Shown here piece after piece: positions 27,266-36,988 of a stretch of DNA of 64,000 nt; position 1 is the stretch's first letter, and each line of letters opens with the position of its first letter. The stretch comes from CAYVZU01 sp964455935. Its GTDB lineage: Bacteria; Fibrobacterota; CAYVZU01. The translations under genes and the position numbers were made by a program. The notes under the pieces were generated by a model that saw only the letters and a list, made by a program, of their open reading frames with translations, had not been told where the DNA came from and did no database searches. Location: the NCBI GenBank assembly GCA_964455935.1, contig CAYVZU010000003.1, positions 1-64,000 of the forward strand, in the 5' to 3' direction.

Positions 27266-27678
27266 CTGGCCGCCACATTCTTGAAGTTATTGATTTGCTG
27301 AATTGAATGCAACCATTCGCGGCAAGGCCACCCCTCTTTCCAGGAGGGGTGCTTGCGGCGCACCGGACAGGAACGACTGGTAATCGATTGCACCAAACAA
27401 ATAGGGGTTTCTTAAGGCCATTGATTTGCTGTATTGATGCGGCCGTATCTTGCCAGGCATGGAATGAAATAGAGAGTTGCGAGCCAATCTTCTTTGAGTG
27501 TTTATTTAGTTCTCCTCAAAGCACAAGTTGTTTTATCGAAGAGAAGGAAGTTGTGGGGGACATGGGGGTAAGAAAATAGAATTTCCTATTCCGCGCATTC
27601 ATTTGTCCGCATGCCATTTGACCGGCTGCAGTTGGAAATTGTTGTTCGAGTGAGAATATAGAATTTACATTAATTTCC
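27266..27678. other. Non-coding region upstream of the ABC exporter: hairpin and direct repeat
   Basis: I see no gene here. A strong hairpin, CACCCCTC-TTTCCAG-GAGGGGTG, lies at about 27329-27351, with flanking GCAAG/CTTGC extending the stem. An imperfect 21 bp direct repeat, ATTGATTTGCTG(A/T)ATTGA.TGC, occurs at 27289-27310 and 27420-27440. The last 150 bases are AT-rich and should hold the exporter promoter, but I cannot pick a convincing -35/-10 pair. Confidence 0.5.
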
Positions 27679-28518
27679 ATGTGCCCCATATCCCCTAGCG
27701 AAAATGTCATTCGTATCCAGCATCGGAAGGGGTTGTCTCCAATAAATTTTCGGGAACTTTGGGGATTTCGCGAGCTCCTGTATTTCCTTACCAAGCGTGA
27801 CATTCAAGTGCGCTACCGCCAGACCCTGCTGGGTGGGATATGGGCCGTGCTACAACCTTTTGTTACCATGATCGTATTTAGTTTTTTTTTCGGCCGCCTG
27901 GCCCAAATGCCCTCGGATGGAATTCCTTATCCCATTTTCGTCTACGCCGGGCTTCTTCCGTGGATCTATTTTGCCAATGCAATTGCCTTTGCCGGTAACA
28001 GCCTCGTGCAAAACTCAAATTTGGTTCGCAAAGTCTATTTCCCACGGCTCCTGGTCCCATTTGGAACTATTCTATCAGGCCTGTTGGATTTTCTGATTGC
28101 CTTTGGCATTCTCGGACTCATGATGCTCTACTACCGGATTATGCCCGGTTGGCAGATCCTTCTCGTTCCGCTTCTGATGCTTACGCTTGTGCTTTGTGCA
28201 GTGGGAATTGGGTTGTGGCTTTCTGCCCTTAACGTATTCTATAGGGATATCAGATACGCAATTCCATTCGTAATCCAGGTGTGGCTATTCGTTTCGCCCA
28301 TCATCTATCCTGCGAGTATGGTAGGTGCAAAGGGGAAATACCTACTGGCCTTGAATCCGGTTTCCGGGGTCATCCAGGCATTTCGCTCCTGTCTTCTTGG
28401 AAAGCCTGAATTGGATCTGATTGCATTGGGAATTTCAATAATCATGACTGGTATCTTTCTGCTTAGCGGATTGCTGTATTTTCAAAAGGCGGAGCGCTTG
28501 TTCGCCGATCTCATTTAG
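27679..28518 (+). CDS. wzm: Polysaccharide ABC transporter permease (Wzm/TagG type)
   Basis: A 279-residue ABC-2 permease with six hydrophobic segments. Family features are the N-terminal LLYFLTKRDIQVRYRQTLLGGIWAVLQP, the conserved LVRKVYFPRLLVP, and LNVFYRDIRYAIPFVIQVWLFVSPIIYP. With the downstream ATPase it should export a lipid-linked glycan across the inner membrane. The ATG at 27679 lacks a clear ribosome-binding site, so the start is uncertain. Twelve bases separate it from the ATPase gene. Confidence 0.92.
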   Translation: MCPISPSENVIRIQHRKGLSPINFRELWGFRELLYFLTKRDIQVRYRQTLLGGIWAVLQPFVTMIVFSFFFGRLAQMPSDGIPYPIFVYAGLLPWIYFANAIAFAGNSLVQNSNLVRKVYFPRLLVPFGTILSGLLDFLIAFGILGLMMLYYRIMPGWQILLVPLLMLTLVLCAVGIGLWLSALNVFYRDIRYAIPFVIQVWLFVSPIIYPASMVGAKGKYLLALNPVSGVIQAFRSCLLGKPELDLIALGISIIMTGIFLLSGLLYFQKAERLFADLI

Positions 28519-28530
28519 CCGGAGAAACCG

Positions 28531-29790
28531 ATGGGCTTTCCCGCAATCCGGGCAACAAACCTGAAAAAGGGTTACCGGCTTAACCGTCGCGATCCGCAGC
28601 GTACGATCCGTGAAGCTTTGGTGGACCTTGTGCGCAAGTCAGCCGGTCGATTGCGAGTTCGCAATGAAGACAGCCCTAAACGGCAACCGGAGAGCCATAT
28701 CTGGGCTCTTCAGGACTTGAATTTTGAAATTCCACAAGGTGAAATCGTCGGAATCATAGGCGCCAATGGCGCTGGGAAGAGCACACTTCTAAAAATATTG
28801 GCGAGAATTACGGAACCCTCGGATGGTACGGTTGACCTTCGCGGAAAGGTCGCTTCACTGTTGGAGGTGGGCGTTGGTTTTCACCACGAGCTGACCGGAC
28901 AGGAGAATGTTTACCTTTATGGCGCCATTCTTGGAATGGACCGTTACGAGATAACAAAAAAATTCGATGAAATCGTGGCCTTTGCCGAATTGGAGAAGTT
29001 CATTCATATGCCCGTGAAGCACTTCTCGAGCGGAATGTACATGCGGCTGGCCTTTTCGGTCGCCGCTCATTTGGAACCCGATATTCTGCTTGTTGACGAG
29101 GTGCTGGCTGTTGGAGATCGGGCATTTCAGCAGAAGTGCCTTGGAAAAATGGACCAAATTTCCAAACAAGAGAACCGAACGGTGCTCTTCGTCAGTCACA
29201 ATACGGCCGCGATACAAAGTTTGTGCAGGAAGGCCATGCTGCTCGAAAAAGGTCGGTTGGTTTCGATGGGGCCAACGCGTGAGGTAATGGAAGAGTATAT
29301 CCTGCAGGGAGAAAGACACGCTCTGCTTTGGGAGCGATCAGATTCTCCACATCCGGACTTAATTGCTTGCTTCAAGAAAGCACAGTTAACCAATATGCAG
29401 GGAATCCCACTTGAGTATGTGACGACGAACCAGGCGGTTAGAGTGATTGTTGAACTTGAAATGTTAAAACCGTGCTGGAATCTTCGCATAAGCGTTAACA
29501 TTCACGATAGCGCAGGGGGTGTGATCTTTGCCTCCGGCCCGCACGATGCGGGGGTCGACATGCCGACAAAGCCCGGTCGGTATCTGGCCACAATGGAGAT
29601 CCCGGCTGGGCTTCTATTGCCAAAATTATACAGTCTCAGCGCTTCGGCATGGGCCACTTCAGCCGGAATGTTTGAGGATATTCATTGCTTCTATCTTGCC
29701 GTGCAGGAAGGCGCCATTGAGAACCAAACACCGGAATGGCGGACCGGCGTCGTGCATGTTCCTTGCCGGTGGATGGTCCAAGATTGCTGA
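28531..29790 (+). CDS. wzt: Polysaccharide ABC transporter ATP-binding protein with C-terminal carbohydrate-binding domain (Wzt type)
   Basis: A 419-residue protein. The ABC domain (~1-255) has Walker A GANGAGKST, signature HFSSGMYMRLAF, Walker B ILLVDEVLAVGD and the switch histidine in LFVSHNTAAI. An extra C-terminal domain (~270-419; VRVIVELEMLKPCWNLRISVN, then GRYLATMEIPAGLL) matches Wzt_C, which reads the capped non-reducing end of the glycan and couples it to export. It pairs with the permease upstream. It converges on the next gene across 172 bases without a gene. Confidence 0.93.
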   Translation: MGFPAIRATNLKKGYRLNRRDPQRTIREALVDLVRKSAGRLRVRNEDSPKRQPESHIWALQDLNFEIPQGEIVGIIGANGAGKSTLLKILARITEPSDGTVDLRGKVASLLEVGVGFHHELTGQENVYLYGAILGMDRYEITKKFDEIVAFAELEKFIHMPVKHFSSGMYMRLAFSVAAHLEPDILLVDEVLAVGDRAFQQKCLGKMDQISKQENRTVLFVSHNTAAIQSLCRKAMLLEKGRLVSMGPTREVMEEYILQGERHALLWERSDSPHPDLIACFKKAQLTNMQGIPLEYVTTNQAVRVIVELEMLKPCWNLRISVNIHDSAGGVIFASGPHDAGVDMPTKPGRYLATMEIPAGLLLPKLYSLSASAWATSAGMFEDIHCFYLAVQEGAIENQTPEWRTGVVHVPCRWMVQDC

Positions 29791-29962
29791 AAGCAATGCT
29801 CTTCGAAAGCATTACATAATGCATTGCTCCTCCATTCATGCAATGACAGAATATGAATCTGGAGTCTTCAATCCAGAAAACCATTAGAAACCGGCCCGCT
29901 CCAAATTTCCCTCGGGTTTCAGTACATACATATGAAACCTGATTTTGAATCATGGGTTTGGG

Positions 29963-31411
29963 CTATCTCAGCTTGATGGCGGATTTATGAAAATAGCGGG
30001 CTTGCTCCAGATTTGCCCAATACTGTGCGTCCGGATTTGCTCCAATGTGAAACAGTGTGGCCGGTTTTGTTCTTAAGCTGTCGACCACGCATGTGTCCAG
30101 CGGGCAGTCTCGCATGGCCTTAAGCATTTGAGCCATTTCTTGGTTGTATTTGCGCGCTGCGCCAGAAAACAGATCCTCATACGCGGTTCTGATGTTGTTA
30201 TGTGTTGAAATATCCAGCACCAAAACCAGTCCCAATAAAATCCTTGCGCGCTGCGAGAAGGGCCCGAAGGCAATTCCTTTCTCCTCCATTCTGTTGAGAA
30301 AGGACAATGCGGTCATAAGGAATGCGACCAGGAAAAACAAATAAAGGTTATTCATGGCTCTCTGTGGCGGCTCAGAATGGCTGATCCATGCCGTGGGGAA
30401 GAAGCAAAGAAACAGGATTACTAACGTGGCGCTGACCAGAACATAAGGATTGACGGAAAGCCACCCCGGGGTTGTCCCATCTTGCCTGAAACGTCTCAGG
30501 GCTCTGCCCGCAAGGGAAAAGTAAAACAGCGCAAGCACCCAGAAGCAGGTGCTTGTAAGAAAGGTTTGAAGCATGTGGTAGAGAGCCTTTCCGGATAGGA
30601 GCAATGAAATGGCAAATTGATGTTGGCCGTGGTGTATGGGCAAAGGCATCTGCGAAGCCCTGACAAAATTACCAGGCGCAAACAGTGAAATTAAGCTTGC
30701 GATCGTTGAGATGCATAATACGCCGGCAAACGCGCCATTAACCGAGCGGTTCTTTAAAAGCGTAACAGTTGAAACCAGAATAATTATGCAAAGGAATTTT
30801 AGTAATGAGAACTCGTTTGATCCTGGAATCAATGCGGCACAAATGCATCCAGTGGCTATGAATGCAGTTCGTCTGAAAGGCGTTGACTCTCGCGCAATAT
30901 GAAGAAGAGAGCAACCGGCAATTAGCAGCAGAACACTTCCCAGTTGGTATTCTATCGCCCCTGGACTCCAATAGAATCCTTGGGCGGGACTTGCCATTGT
31001 ACGCAAGTATGCAAACATGAAGCAAAGGGAAAAAGTAAATCTGCTATGGAGACCGATGCTTTTCCCGAACAACTCCTTTATGAACATATGAATTGTGCCC
31101 CAAAGGAGGGTTAGGATGAAGAGTGGAAGGACTCTTAATCCTTCCATCCAATAGTTTGAGAAATGTGCCGCTGCCACCAAAGGCGTGGAAATATAGCGAC
31201 CACCATCTCGCTCATACTCGTGGCCCGCGCCAGGAAAGATTCCACTTTCTCTAGCGGTTGCGGCGTAAAGATAATCATCCGTGCCCGATGGGTTGTTGTA
31301 AAAGGACAACACCGCAAAGGGCAATATCGCAATTATAGAAATAAATATGAGCCCATGCTTGGCAAAAAAGCGGCCCAAGGTTTCAGACCAAATTCCGACA
31401 GGAATCTTCAT
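29963..31411 (-). CDS. Polytopic membrane protein, DUF6056/GT-C-like
   Basis: A protein of about 482 residues with 11-12 hydrophobic segments. A periplasmic loop after the first helix carries SGTDDYLYAATARESG and later ERDGGRYISTPLVAA, similar to DUF6056 and GT-C glycosyltransferases, which use an acidic DD/DE pair in that loop. The C-terminal tail (KYNQEMAQMLKAMRDCPLDT) is soluble. A role in glycan transfer is likely from fold and context but is not proven. The ATG at 31411 is my choice; open frame continues to 31627 with no better start. It is divergent from the GT2 gene. Confidence 0.6.
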   Translation of the reverse strand: MKIPVGIWSETLGRFFAKHGLIFISIIAILPFAVLSFYNNPSGTDDYLYAATARESGIFPGAGHEYERDGGRYISTPLVAAAHFSNYWMEGLRVLPLFILTLLWGTIHMFIKELFGKSIGLHSRFTFSLCFMFAYLRTMASPAQGFYWSPGAIEYQLGSVLLLIAGCSLLHIARESTPFRRTAFIATGCICAALIPGSNEFSLLKFLCIIILVSTVTLLKNRSVNGAFAGVLCISTIASLISLFAPGNFVRASQMPLPIHHGQHQFAISLLLSGKALYHMLQTFLTSTCFWVLALFYFSLAGRALRRFRQDGTTPGWLSVNPYVLVSATLVILFLCFFPTAWISHSEPPQRAMNNLYLFFLVAFLMTALSFLNRMEEKGIAFGPFSQRARILLGLVLVLDISTHNNIRTAYEDLFSGAARKYNQEMAQMLKAMRDCPLDTCVVDSLRTKPATLFHIGANPDAQYWANLEQARYFHKSAIKLR

Positions 31412-31785
31412 TTGTCTGGCCCGCATCCTTTGTAGGAATACCCTGTGCAAGTTTGATCGAAAATACGTATTTTGCCCAGATAGAGCAATTTCCATATGTA
31501 AGCAGGACAAGGTTTGTAGCAGGAACCATCGGGCGAATTCAAGCGTAATCGCCATAGCGAAACTTATTGCCAAAATGCATTTAAAATCGCCCCCGCACCC
31601 AGTTGGCTCTATAGGATAGCAGGTCACGGCAGTGGTCTTGCGCGCTGTGATATAAATATTTTTTAACCCGACGAAGAGAAAATGTGAAGTGATGGAAGCA
31701 CTGCGTGAGGCATACTATCAAAGAAGAATGGATAACCCTATGGGCTCCAGATGGAATTTGGTAGCCGGCCAATAGGGAGAGTAGC

Positions 31786-32673
31786 GTGAGGGGATCGGTG
31801 TCCGTCATTGTCTGCACACGAAACCGTCCAGCCGATTTCGCAAGACTTCTATGGTCCTTACGTGAACAAACGTTATTGCCAATCGAGCTGATTGTTGTTG
31901 ATGCAAGCGATAGCTGCGCCACGTGCGATTTCATTGATGCAGAAAAGAAAAACATCTCTTTCTCAATAAAATACATTCAATCAGCGCCGTGCCTTACACA
32001 GCAACGTAATGCAGGGGCTCGTCAGGCGACAGGGGACTACATTTGCTTTCTGGACGACGACGTTGTGCTCGATAAAGAATATCTATCCAAAGCAAGCGAG
32101 GCGTTTCGCATCCAGGGACCCGTCGAGGTCGGCGGGATTACGGGTAAAATCACCAATGCGCATTCCCACAGGAAATGGCCGGACCGCCTTTTTTCACGCA
32201 TTTTCTTTCTAACGGAATCCGGAAGCGGCAGAATGAAGCCGTCGGGTTTTCCAACATACAGGAATGGTGATGCTCAAGCAGAAGTGGAGGTTCTCTCGGG
32301 CTGCAACATGATGTATTCCAGAGAAGTGCTTTACCGGTTCTCCTTTGACGAGAAGCTTCATGGGTACTGTTACATGGAAGATGTGGATTTTTCATATCGC
32401 GTCGGGAGATACTACCGTCTTATTTATCAGCCTAAGGCCCGCCTGGAACATTTCCCTTCCACTTATCGAACTGCGGACAGCCGTTTACTGAAGCGAATGT
32501 TGGTGCGCAATCAGCTCTACTTGGCTCGAAAGAATCTGCCCAGAGGAGTTCGCCATCGTTATGCTCTCGCAATGTCCATTGCAGGACAAATGGTTTACAA
32601 CCTGATTGTGTCCAAAAATATCGCGGCGTGCCGTGGAATTGCCGAGGGTATTCTAGGGATTGGGGCTGTGTGA
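31786..32673 (+). CDS. Glycosyltransferase family 2
   Basis: A 295-residue GT-A enzyme: nucleotide-binding start VSVIVCTRNRPADFARLL, QQRNAGARQATGDYICFLDDDVVL (DXD-type metal site) and CNMMYSREVLYRF with EDVDFSYRVG as the catalytic/acceptor segment. The GTG start at 31786 follows GGGAGAG. The next GT4 gene starts inside its stop (TGATG), so the two are coupled. The 158 bases upstream are AT-rich and probably hold divergent promoters. Confidence 0.9.
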   Translation: MRGSVSVIVCTRNRPADFARLLWSLREQTLLPIELIVVDASDSCATCDFIDAEKKNISFSIKYIQSAPCLTQQRNAGARQATGDYICFLDDDVVLDKEYLSKASEAFRIQGPVEVGGITGKITNAHSHRKWPDRLFSRIFFLTESGSGRMKPSGFPTYRNGDAQAEVEVLSGCNMMYSREVLYRFSFDEKLHGYCYMEDVDFSYRVGRYYRLIYQPKARLEHFPSTYRTADSRLLKRMLVRNQLYLARKNLPRGVRHRYALAMSIAGQMVYNLIVSKNIAACRGIAEGILGIGAV

Positions 32674-33767
32674 TGAGGGTCTGTTTTATTTCGGAAGCTC
32701 GAATGCTTCATGCCCGCAGGTGGGCGGAGGGTTTGGCAAAAACCGGCTGCGAAGTGCATTTCATTAGCGCTGCTAGCGCTGATATGCAAGGCGTGACCAT
32801 GCACACTATGCCAATCTATAGCTCAAGGCCTGTCCGGCAGTTGGCCAATGTTCTTGGTGTCCGCAGAGAAATCCGCAGAATTCAGCCCGATGTCCTGCAC
32901 GTATTTGGCCTTTTTGCCCTGTCGAGTCTCGGGAGTATGCTGATTGCCCTGGGGCTACGCCCCATTGTTTCGGTCATGGGGTCGGATATCGTGCAGGGCG
33001 AGGGTACAGGAAACCGGCAGGAACGTTTCATAAAGAAATTCCTGCTTGCCCGGGCTTGCCGGCTTGTCTCACCAACCCGATACCTGGCCTGCGAAACAGC
33101 CAAGTTCGCCCCAAAATCAACGCCCATCGATTTGATTGCCTCGGGGGTTGACCTGAACCTGTTTACCATGCCGAAAGCTTACCCATTGCGAGATGAAGTC
33201 CAAATCGGGTTTGCAAAAAGACTGACTTCTGCTTCAGGTCCAGATGTTCTCCTGAAGGCTTTCGCTTTAATATGTGAGCAGACGAACAAACCAGTCAAGT
33301 TGTTGATTGCCGGAAATGGTCCGTTGGAACAGGAGTTGCGTAACCTGGCTTATCATTTGGGAATTCAGGATAGGATCCAATGGATCGGTTGGATCGAGGG
33401 CCAGGAGAAACTCCGGGACTTTTTTCATTCCATTGACATCTTTGTCCAGCCTTCGCGGCGCGAATCGTTCGGGGTTTCGGCGGCCCAGGCGTCTGCATGC
33501 GGACTGCCGGTTGTGGCCTCGCGCTTTGGCGGAATTCCAGAGGTTGTCATCGACCGGAAAACCGGCCTTCTTACCGCGGCGGAAAATGTCGAGGAATTGG
33601 CCCAGGCGATTCTCTCTCTGATCCACGGCCCAGGGCTGCGCTCATCCATGGGGCAGGAGGGGCGACAATGGATCGAGGCAAGCTATGATTGGAACCAGTG
33701 CGTTGCTAAGATGATCAAGATCTATCATGAATGCGGCGAATTGGTGGGGAGCGCGGGACAACATTGA
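32673..33767 (+). CDS. Glycosyltransferase family 4
   Basis: A 364-residue GT4 enzyme: start MRVCFISEARMLHARRWAEG, DVLHVFGLFALSS, VMGSDIVQG, donor-site KLLIAGNGPLEQEL and the E-x7-E-like RRESFGVSAAQASACGLPVVAS. In this copy the second motif acid is replaced (SAAQASACG), so catalytic detail may differ from canonical GT4. It is translationally coupled to the GT2 gene upstream. Confidence 0.88.
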   Translation: MRVCFISEARMLHARRWAEGLAKTGCEVHFISAASADMQGVTMHTMPIYSSRPVRQLANVLGVRREIRRIQPDVLHVFGLFALSSLGSMLIALGLRPIVSVMGSDIVQGEGTGNRQERFIKKFLLARACRLVSPTRYLACETAKFAPKSTPIDLIASGVDLNLFTMPKAYPLRDEVQIGFAKRLTSASGPDVLLKAFALICEQTNKPVKLLIAGNGPLEQELRNLAYHLGIQDRIQWIGWIEGQEKLRDFFHSIDIFVQPSRRESFGVSAAQASACGLPVVASRFGGIPEVVIDRKTGLLTAAENVEELAQAILSLIHGPGLRSSMGQEGRQWIEASYDWNQCVAKMIKIYHECGELVGSAGQH

Positions 33768-33797
33768 GGAGCAAAATGCAAAATATTGTGGCTTCCA

Positions 33798-35018
33798 ATG
33801 ATTGAAAAAGCAAGTGATAAATATAGGCCTGATGGCGTGAAAAAGATTTTCTATCTGTCCTTTGATTCTGGTTCGCTATCCATTCACAGCTATGAAATCA
33901 TTTCGAATCTTGGCTCTTTGGGCCTTGAAGTAGGACTCTTTGTTCCTTCACGGATTCTCCTTTATTTCGCGCTGAATCCCTTCTGCAAGATTACCCGGAT
34001 TCGCCATTATGGTGCATTCAGCTACCAGATCTTGCTTGTCCTGGCAATGGCCATGCGGATTCTGCGCGCGGGGAAACCAGATGTGATCTATGCGCGCCAG
34101 CAGGCTTTGGGAATACTGCCGGTTCTTTTTGCCCAAATCCTGCGCGTGCCCTATGTGTCCGAAATCAATGGCATACGGAAAAAGGGGAAAAAAGAACTGA
34201 AACTCAGAATTAAAGATCTTCTGGAATTTTTCTGTTTGCAGCTTTCAAGCCACCTTATTACGCCTTCGCATTATCTGGCGCTAAGAATCGCGGAACGCTA
34301 TCGGATCGCGCTAAACCGAATTACCGTCATACGCAATGGCGTAAACGAGAACGTATTCCGGCCCGGGATTGGTGGGACCGCAAGGCGGATGGCGGGCTTT
34401 TCGGAGCAGGATGTTGTTGTTGGGTTCGTCGGGAGCATGGGCACTTGGCAGGGAATCGAGGTCCTGAAAGACGCCATTCTGATGCTGAAAGAAACGGTAG
34501 CCAAGTTTCTGATCGTGGGAGACTACGTGGTGACATCTTCCCTGACCAAGATCTATCAAGGGACGGGCAAGCGCAATCTTGAGAAATTCATCAATGAAAA
34601 TGGGCTGACCGGCCATGTCGTTTACAAGGGATTCGTACATTATGAGGAGTCAGCGCAGTATATGAACGCCTGCGACATACTAGTCGCGCCCTACAGCCGG
34701 GCGGCGCTTGAGTACGCGGGCGGTTCTCCCATGAAGCTCTACTCGTACCTGGGGTGCGAAAAAGCAGTCATCATTACTGACTTGGGGGAATTCCATGATG
34801 CAAACGCCATTCGCGAAAACAAAGCCGCCATGCTTATCGAGCCCGATTCACCAAAGGCGCTTGCGGATGCCATTCTGCTGTTGGTTTCCGATGCAGGGTT
34901 GAGGCGTGCGTTGGCGCGGAATGGTCGCAAATGGGTTGTTAGCAATCGAAAATGGAGCGATTCCGCCCGAGAAACTCATGTGCTACTTCAAAGCACAATT
35001 TCGATGGGCGGGATGTGA
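33798..35018 (+). CDS. Glycosyltransferase family 4
   Basis: A GT4-type enzyme of about 406 residues: KIFYLSFDSGSLSIHSYEI, DVIYARQQALGILPVLFA, SEINGIRKKGK, the donor domain with VVGFVGSMGTWQGIEVL and LVAPYSRAALEYAGGSPMKLYSYLGC. The start is unclear. The good ribosome-binding site (GAGGAG, 33766-33771) serves an ATG at 33776 in a different frame that stops after nine codons, while the in-frame ATG at 33798 and TTG at 33786 have none. A lost or gained base near 33790 would explain this. Confidence 0.85.
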   Translation: MIEKASDKYRPDGVKKIFYLSFDSGSLSIHSYEIISNLGSLGLEVGLFVPSRILLYFALNPFCKITRIRHYGAFSYQILLVLAMAMRILRAGKPDVIYARQQALGILPVLFAQILRVPYVSEINGIRKKGKKELKLRIKDLLEFFCLQLSSHLITPSHYLALRIAERYRIALNRITVIRNGVNENVFRPGIGGTARRMAGFSEQDVVVGFVGSMGTWQGIEVLKDAILMLKETVAKFLIVGDYVVTSSLTKIYQGTGKRNLEKFINENGLTGHVVYKGFVHYEESAQYMNACDILVAPYSRAALEYAGGSPMKLYSYLGCEKAVIITDLGEFHDANAIRENKAAMLIEPDSPKALADAILLLVSDAGLRRALARNGRKWVVSNRKWSDSARETHVLLQSTISMGGM

Positions 35019-35113
35019 CTCGCCGGTCGGTCCATTTCGTCGAGGATGCGGTGGGGTTGGGTAGCAGAAGGCTTCAATTATCGGATATTCGGCTTCCCTG
35101 CTGGGTAACAGAG

Positions 35114-35164
35114 CTTCGGCATGCCGAGGGCCGGTGGGAATGGGTTTCCCATTCCATGCCACCG
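35114..35164. repeat. Paired hairpins in the 274-base gap before a GT-C gene
   Basis: TCGGCATGCCGA (35116-35127) is a perfect palindrome. Directly after it, CGGTGG...GGAATGGG-TTT-CCCATTCC...CCACCG (35132-35164) forms a long stem with one bulge. The surrounding region (35019-35292) has no recognisable gene, although weak open frames cross it. The pair resembles REP/BIME-type elements; it may also mark the end of the upstream transcript. Confidence 0.5.
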
Positions 35165-35292
35165 ATGCGGAACTCGATCCGCCAAGCCGGTGCATTGACG
35201 ATACCATCGAGCTTGAGCCTAAATTGCAGGAAGTTCTACTGAGTCGTGGAATCCCAAATGGATCACGGCGCTCTATGACGCAAGGAGGAGAA

Positions 35293-36987
35293 ATGAAACT
35301 TTCAATTTCGCGTGGAAAGAGAAGTTACGCTATTAACCTGTTGCTCCTATGCGGTGGCCTTCTTTTTGGCGCCCTGGTTACCATGGATCTGATATTGATC
35401 GCCCGGAGCGGAAACATTGGCGACGAAGACGCGGCGGCCTATGCGCTTCAAGGTGTAAGTATTAGAAATGGTCAAGGACTTATTAGCAAAACAATCTGGA
35501 CGCACATAATTCAGTATGAACAAATTGAACACGCGGAGGATTACTGGTCACCTCTCCAGTCGTTCTTTGTTGCGGGGTCGATCTTCGCTTTTGGGAACAG
35601 CCTGTTTGCGATTAAGCTTCCAAATATTATTGGCTTCGTCGCCCTTATCTTCCTGATTTACTACATCGCTTCGAGATTCTTCACAAAGCGGATTGGGATG
35701 ATTGCCGCTTTTATGTCCGTCTGTACTGCGGAACTTGCGCTATATGCAGTTGGCTGCAGGAGTGAGACTTTCTACTTTCTTTTCTTACTCTTGGCAATTT
35801 TCTTCCTTTCCATATCGCCTTCGGAGAATGGGTGGAATTGGAAAAGCATCATTTTGGCTGGCCTTTTTTCCGGGCTATGTATGCTTCAACGATCCATTGC
35901 GCTCGTACTCCTTCCGTCAGCACTCATTTTCCTTTTGGCAAGCTCGGTAATAAATAACGGAAAAGTCCTTCCTGGCAAAGTTCGAAACATTCTTTTGCCA
36001 CTCCTTGCCTTTACAATTCCCTTTCTGGCTATTTTAACTCCCTACTTTGCACGGAATCTCGAAATACATGGAAGACCTTTGCCTCCACTTGCCTTCAAAG
36101 TGGCCGGCCTTAGCCTTGATTCGTTTATTTCCAATCCGGACCAAAGGCGCAATGCCGACGGTGATCTCTCACATTATAGCGAACTCAATGCGGTGCCGGG
36201 GAATAAGGACTTTCGCTTGAACTTGGGGGCACCGGGAAGATTGGAGGAATTCATAAAGAAAGGGTTGCATGAAACAAAGATCTTCGCTGAGGAGATCAAA
36301 CGTGGTTATATTGTGTCACTTGTTCTTCTATTTCTAACGGTCTTGGCTGCCTTTTTTGTTACAGGGCCAGCGGGAAGCTTTCTTGGAATCTGTGGGCTCT
36401 ATTTGGTGGGGAATGTGCTGCTCATTTCTTTTCATCAACACACGGAGCAGCGCTATTATATATTTCTGGTGCCAATTGTCTGTATTTACTCGGCCTTCCT
36501 GTTCTCGGTTCTGGAAAAGGCGATCGCGGACTGGTGGCGCGATAGCTGGAGATCCTTGAAATTATTGGCTTACAGGGTGCTTATAGCTTGTTTTTTATGT
36601 GTAACACTTGGTATCCCTCTGACCGTATTCTACGCCAAGCAGGTGAAGGATGTGAAAAAGCCTGCACCCAACCAGCTAATTGGGGAATGGCTGAAGAGGA
36701 AGACGTCCCAGGACGAAACGATTATGTGCGTGTCACCATACAAAATGAGCTTCTACTCCGGTCGAGGCGCGGTCTTGCTGCCCAGGGGGCCGGTGATTGA
36801 TATACTCGGGCTTTGCGAGCATTATGGAATCGATTACGTTATCCTTCCGTCTGATCTGGAAACACGTGTTGAGTGGGAAAATCAAAAGAACGTCCATTTG
36901 CGGAAAATGATAAGTATTGACTCGGATGTCGTTTTTCGGATCGAATACAGCCCCCACGAAGCCAGGGAATCTTTGACAGGAGCATGA
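35293..36987 (+). CDS. GT-C family membrane glycosyltransferase (ArnT/PMT-like, GT39/83 type)
   Basis: A 564-residue polytopic protein with about 11 membrane segments. The first periplasmic loop has the acidic GT-C motif IGDEDAAAYALQG followed by EDYWSPLQSFFVAG, and IKLPNIIGFVALIFLIYYIASRFF matches the PMT_2 region. The C-terminal soluble part (~470-564) is periplasmic. Such enzymes use polyprenyl-phosphate sugars outside the inner membrane; the GtrB-like gene just downstream could supply that donor. The ATG at 35293 has AAGGAGGAG upstream. Confidence 0.82.
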   Translation: MKLSISRGKRSYAINLLLLCGGLLFGALVTMDLILIARSGNIGDEDAAAYALQGVSIRNGQGLISKTIWTHIIQYEQIEHAEDYWSPLQSFFVAGSIFAFGNSLFAIKLPNIIGFVALIFLIYYIASRFFTKRIGMIAAFMSVCTAELALYAVGCRSETFYFLFLLLAIFFLSISPSENGWNWKSIILAGLFSGLCMLQRSIALVLLPSALIFLLASSVINNGKVLPGKVRNILLPLLAFTIPFLAILTPYFARNLEIHGRPLPPLAFKVAGLSLDSFISNPDQRRNADGDLSHYSELNAVPGNKDFRLNLGAPGRLEEFIKKGLHETKIFAEEIKRGYIVSLVLLFLTVLAAFFVTGPAGSFLGICGLYLVGNVLLISFHQHTEQRYYIFLVPIVCIYSAFLFSVLEKAIADWWRDSWRSLKLLAYRVLIACFLCVTLGIPLTVFYAKQVKDVKKPAPNQLIGEWLKRKTSQDETIMCVSPYKMSFYSGRGAVLLPRGPVIDILGLCEHYGIDYVILPSDLETRVEWENQKNVHLRKMISIDSDVVFRIEYSPHEARESLTGA

Positions 36988-36988
36988 G

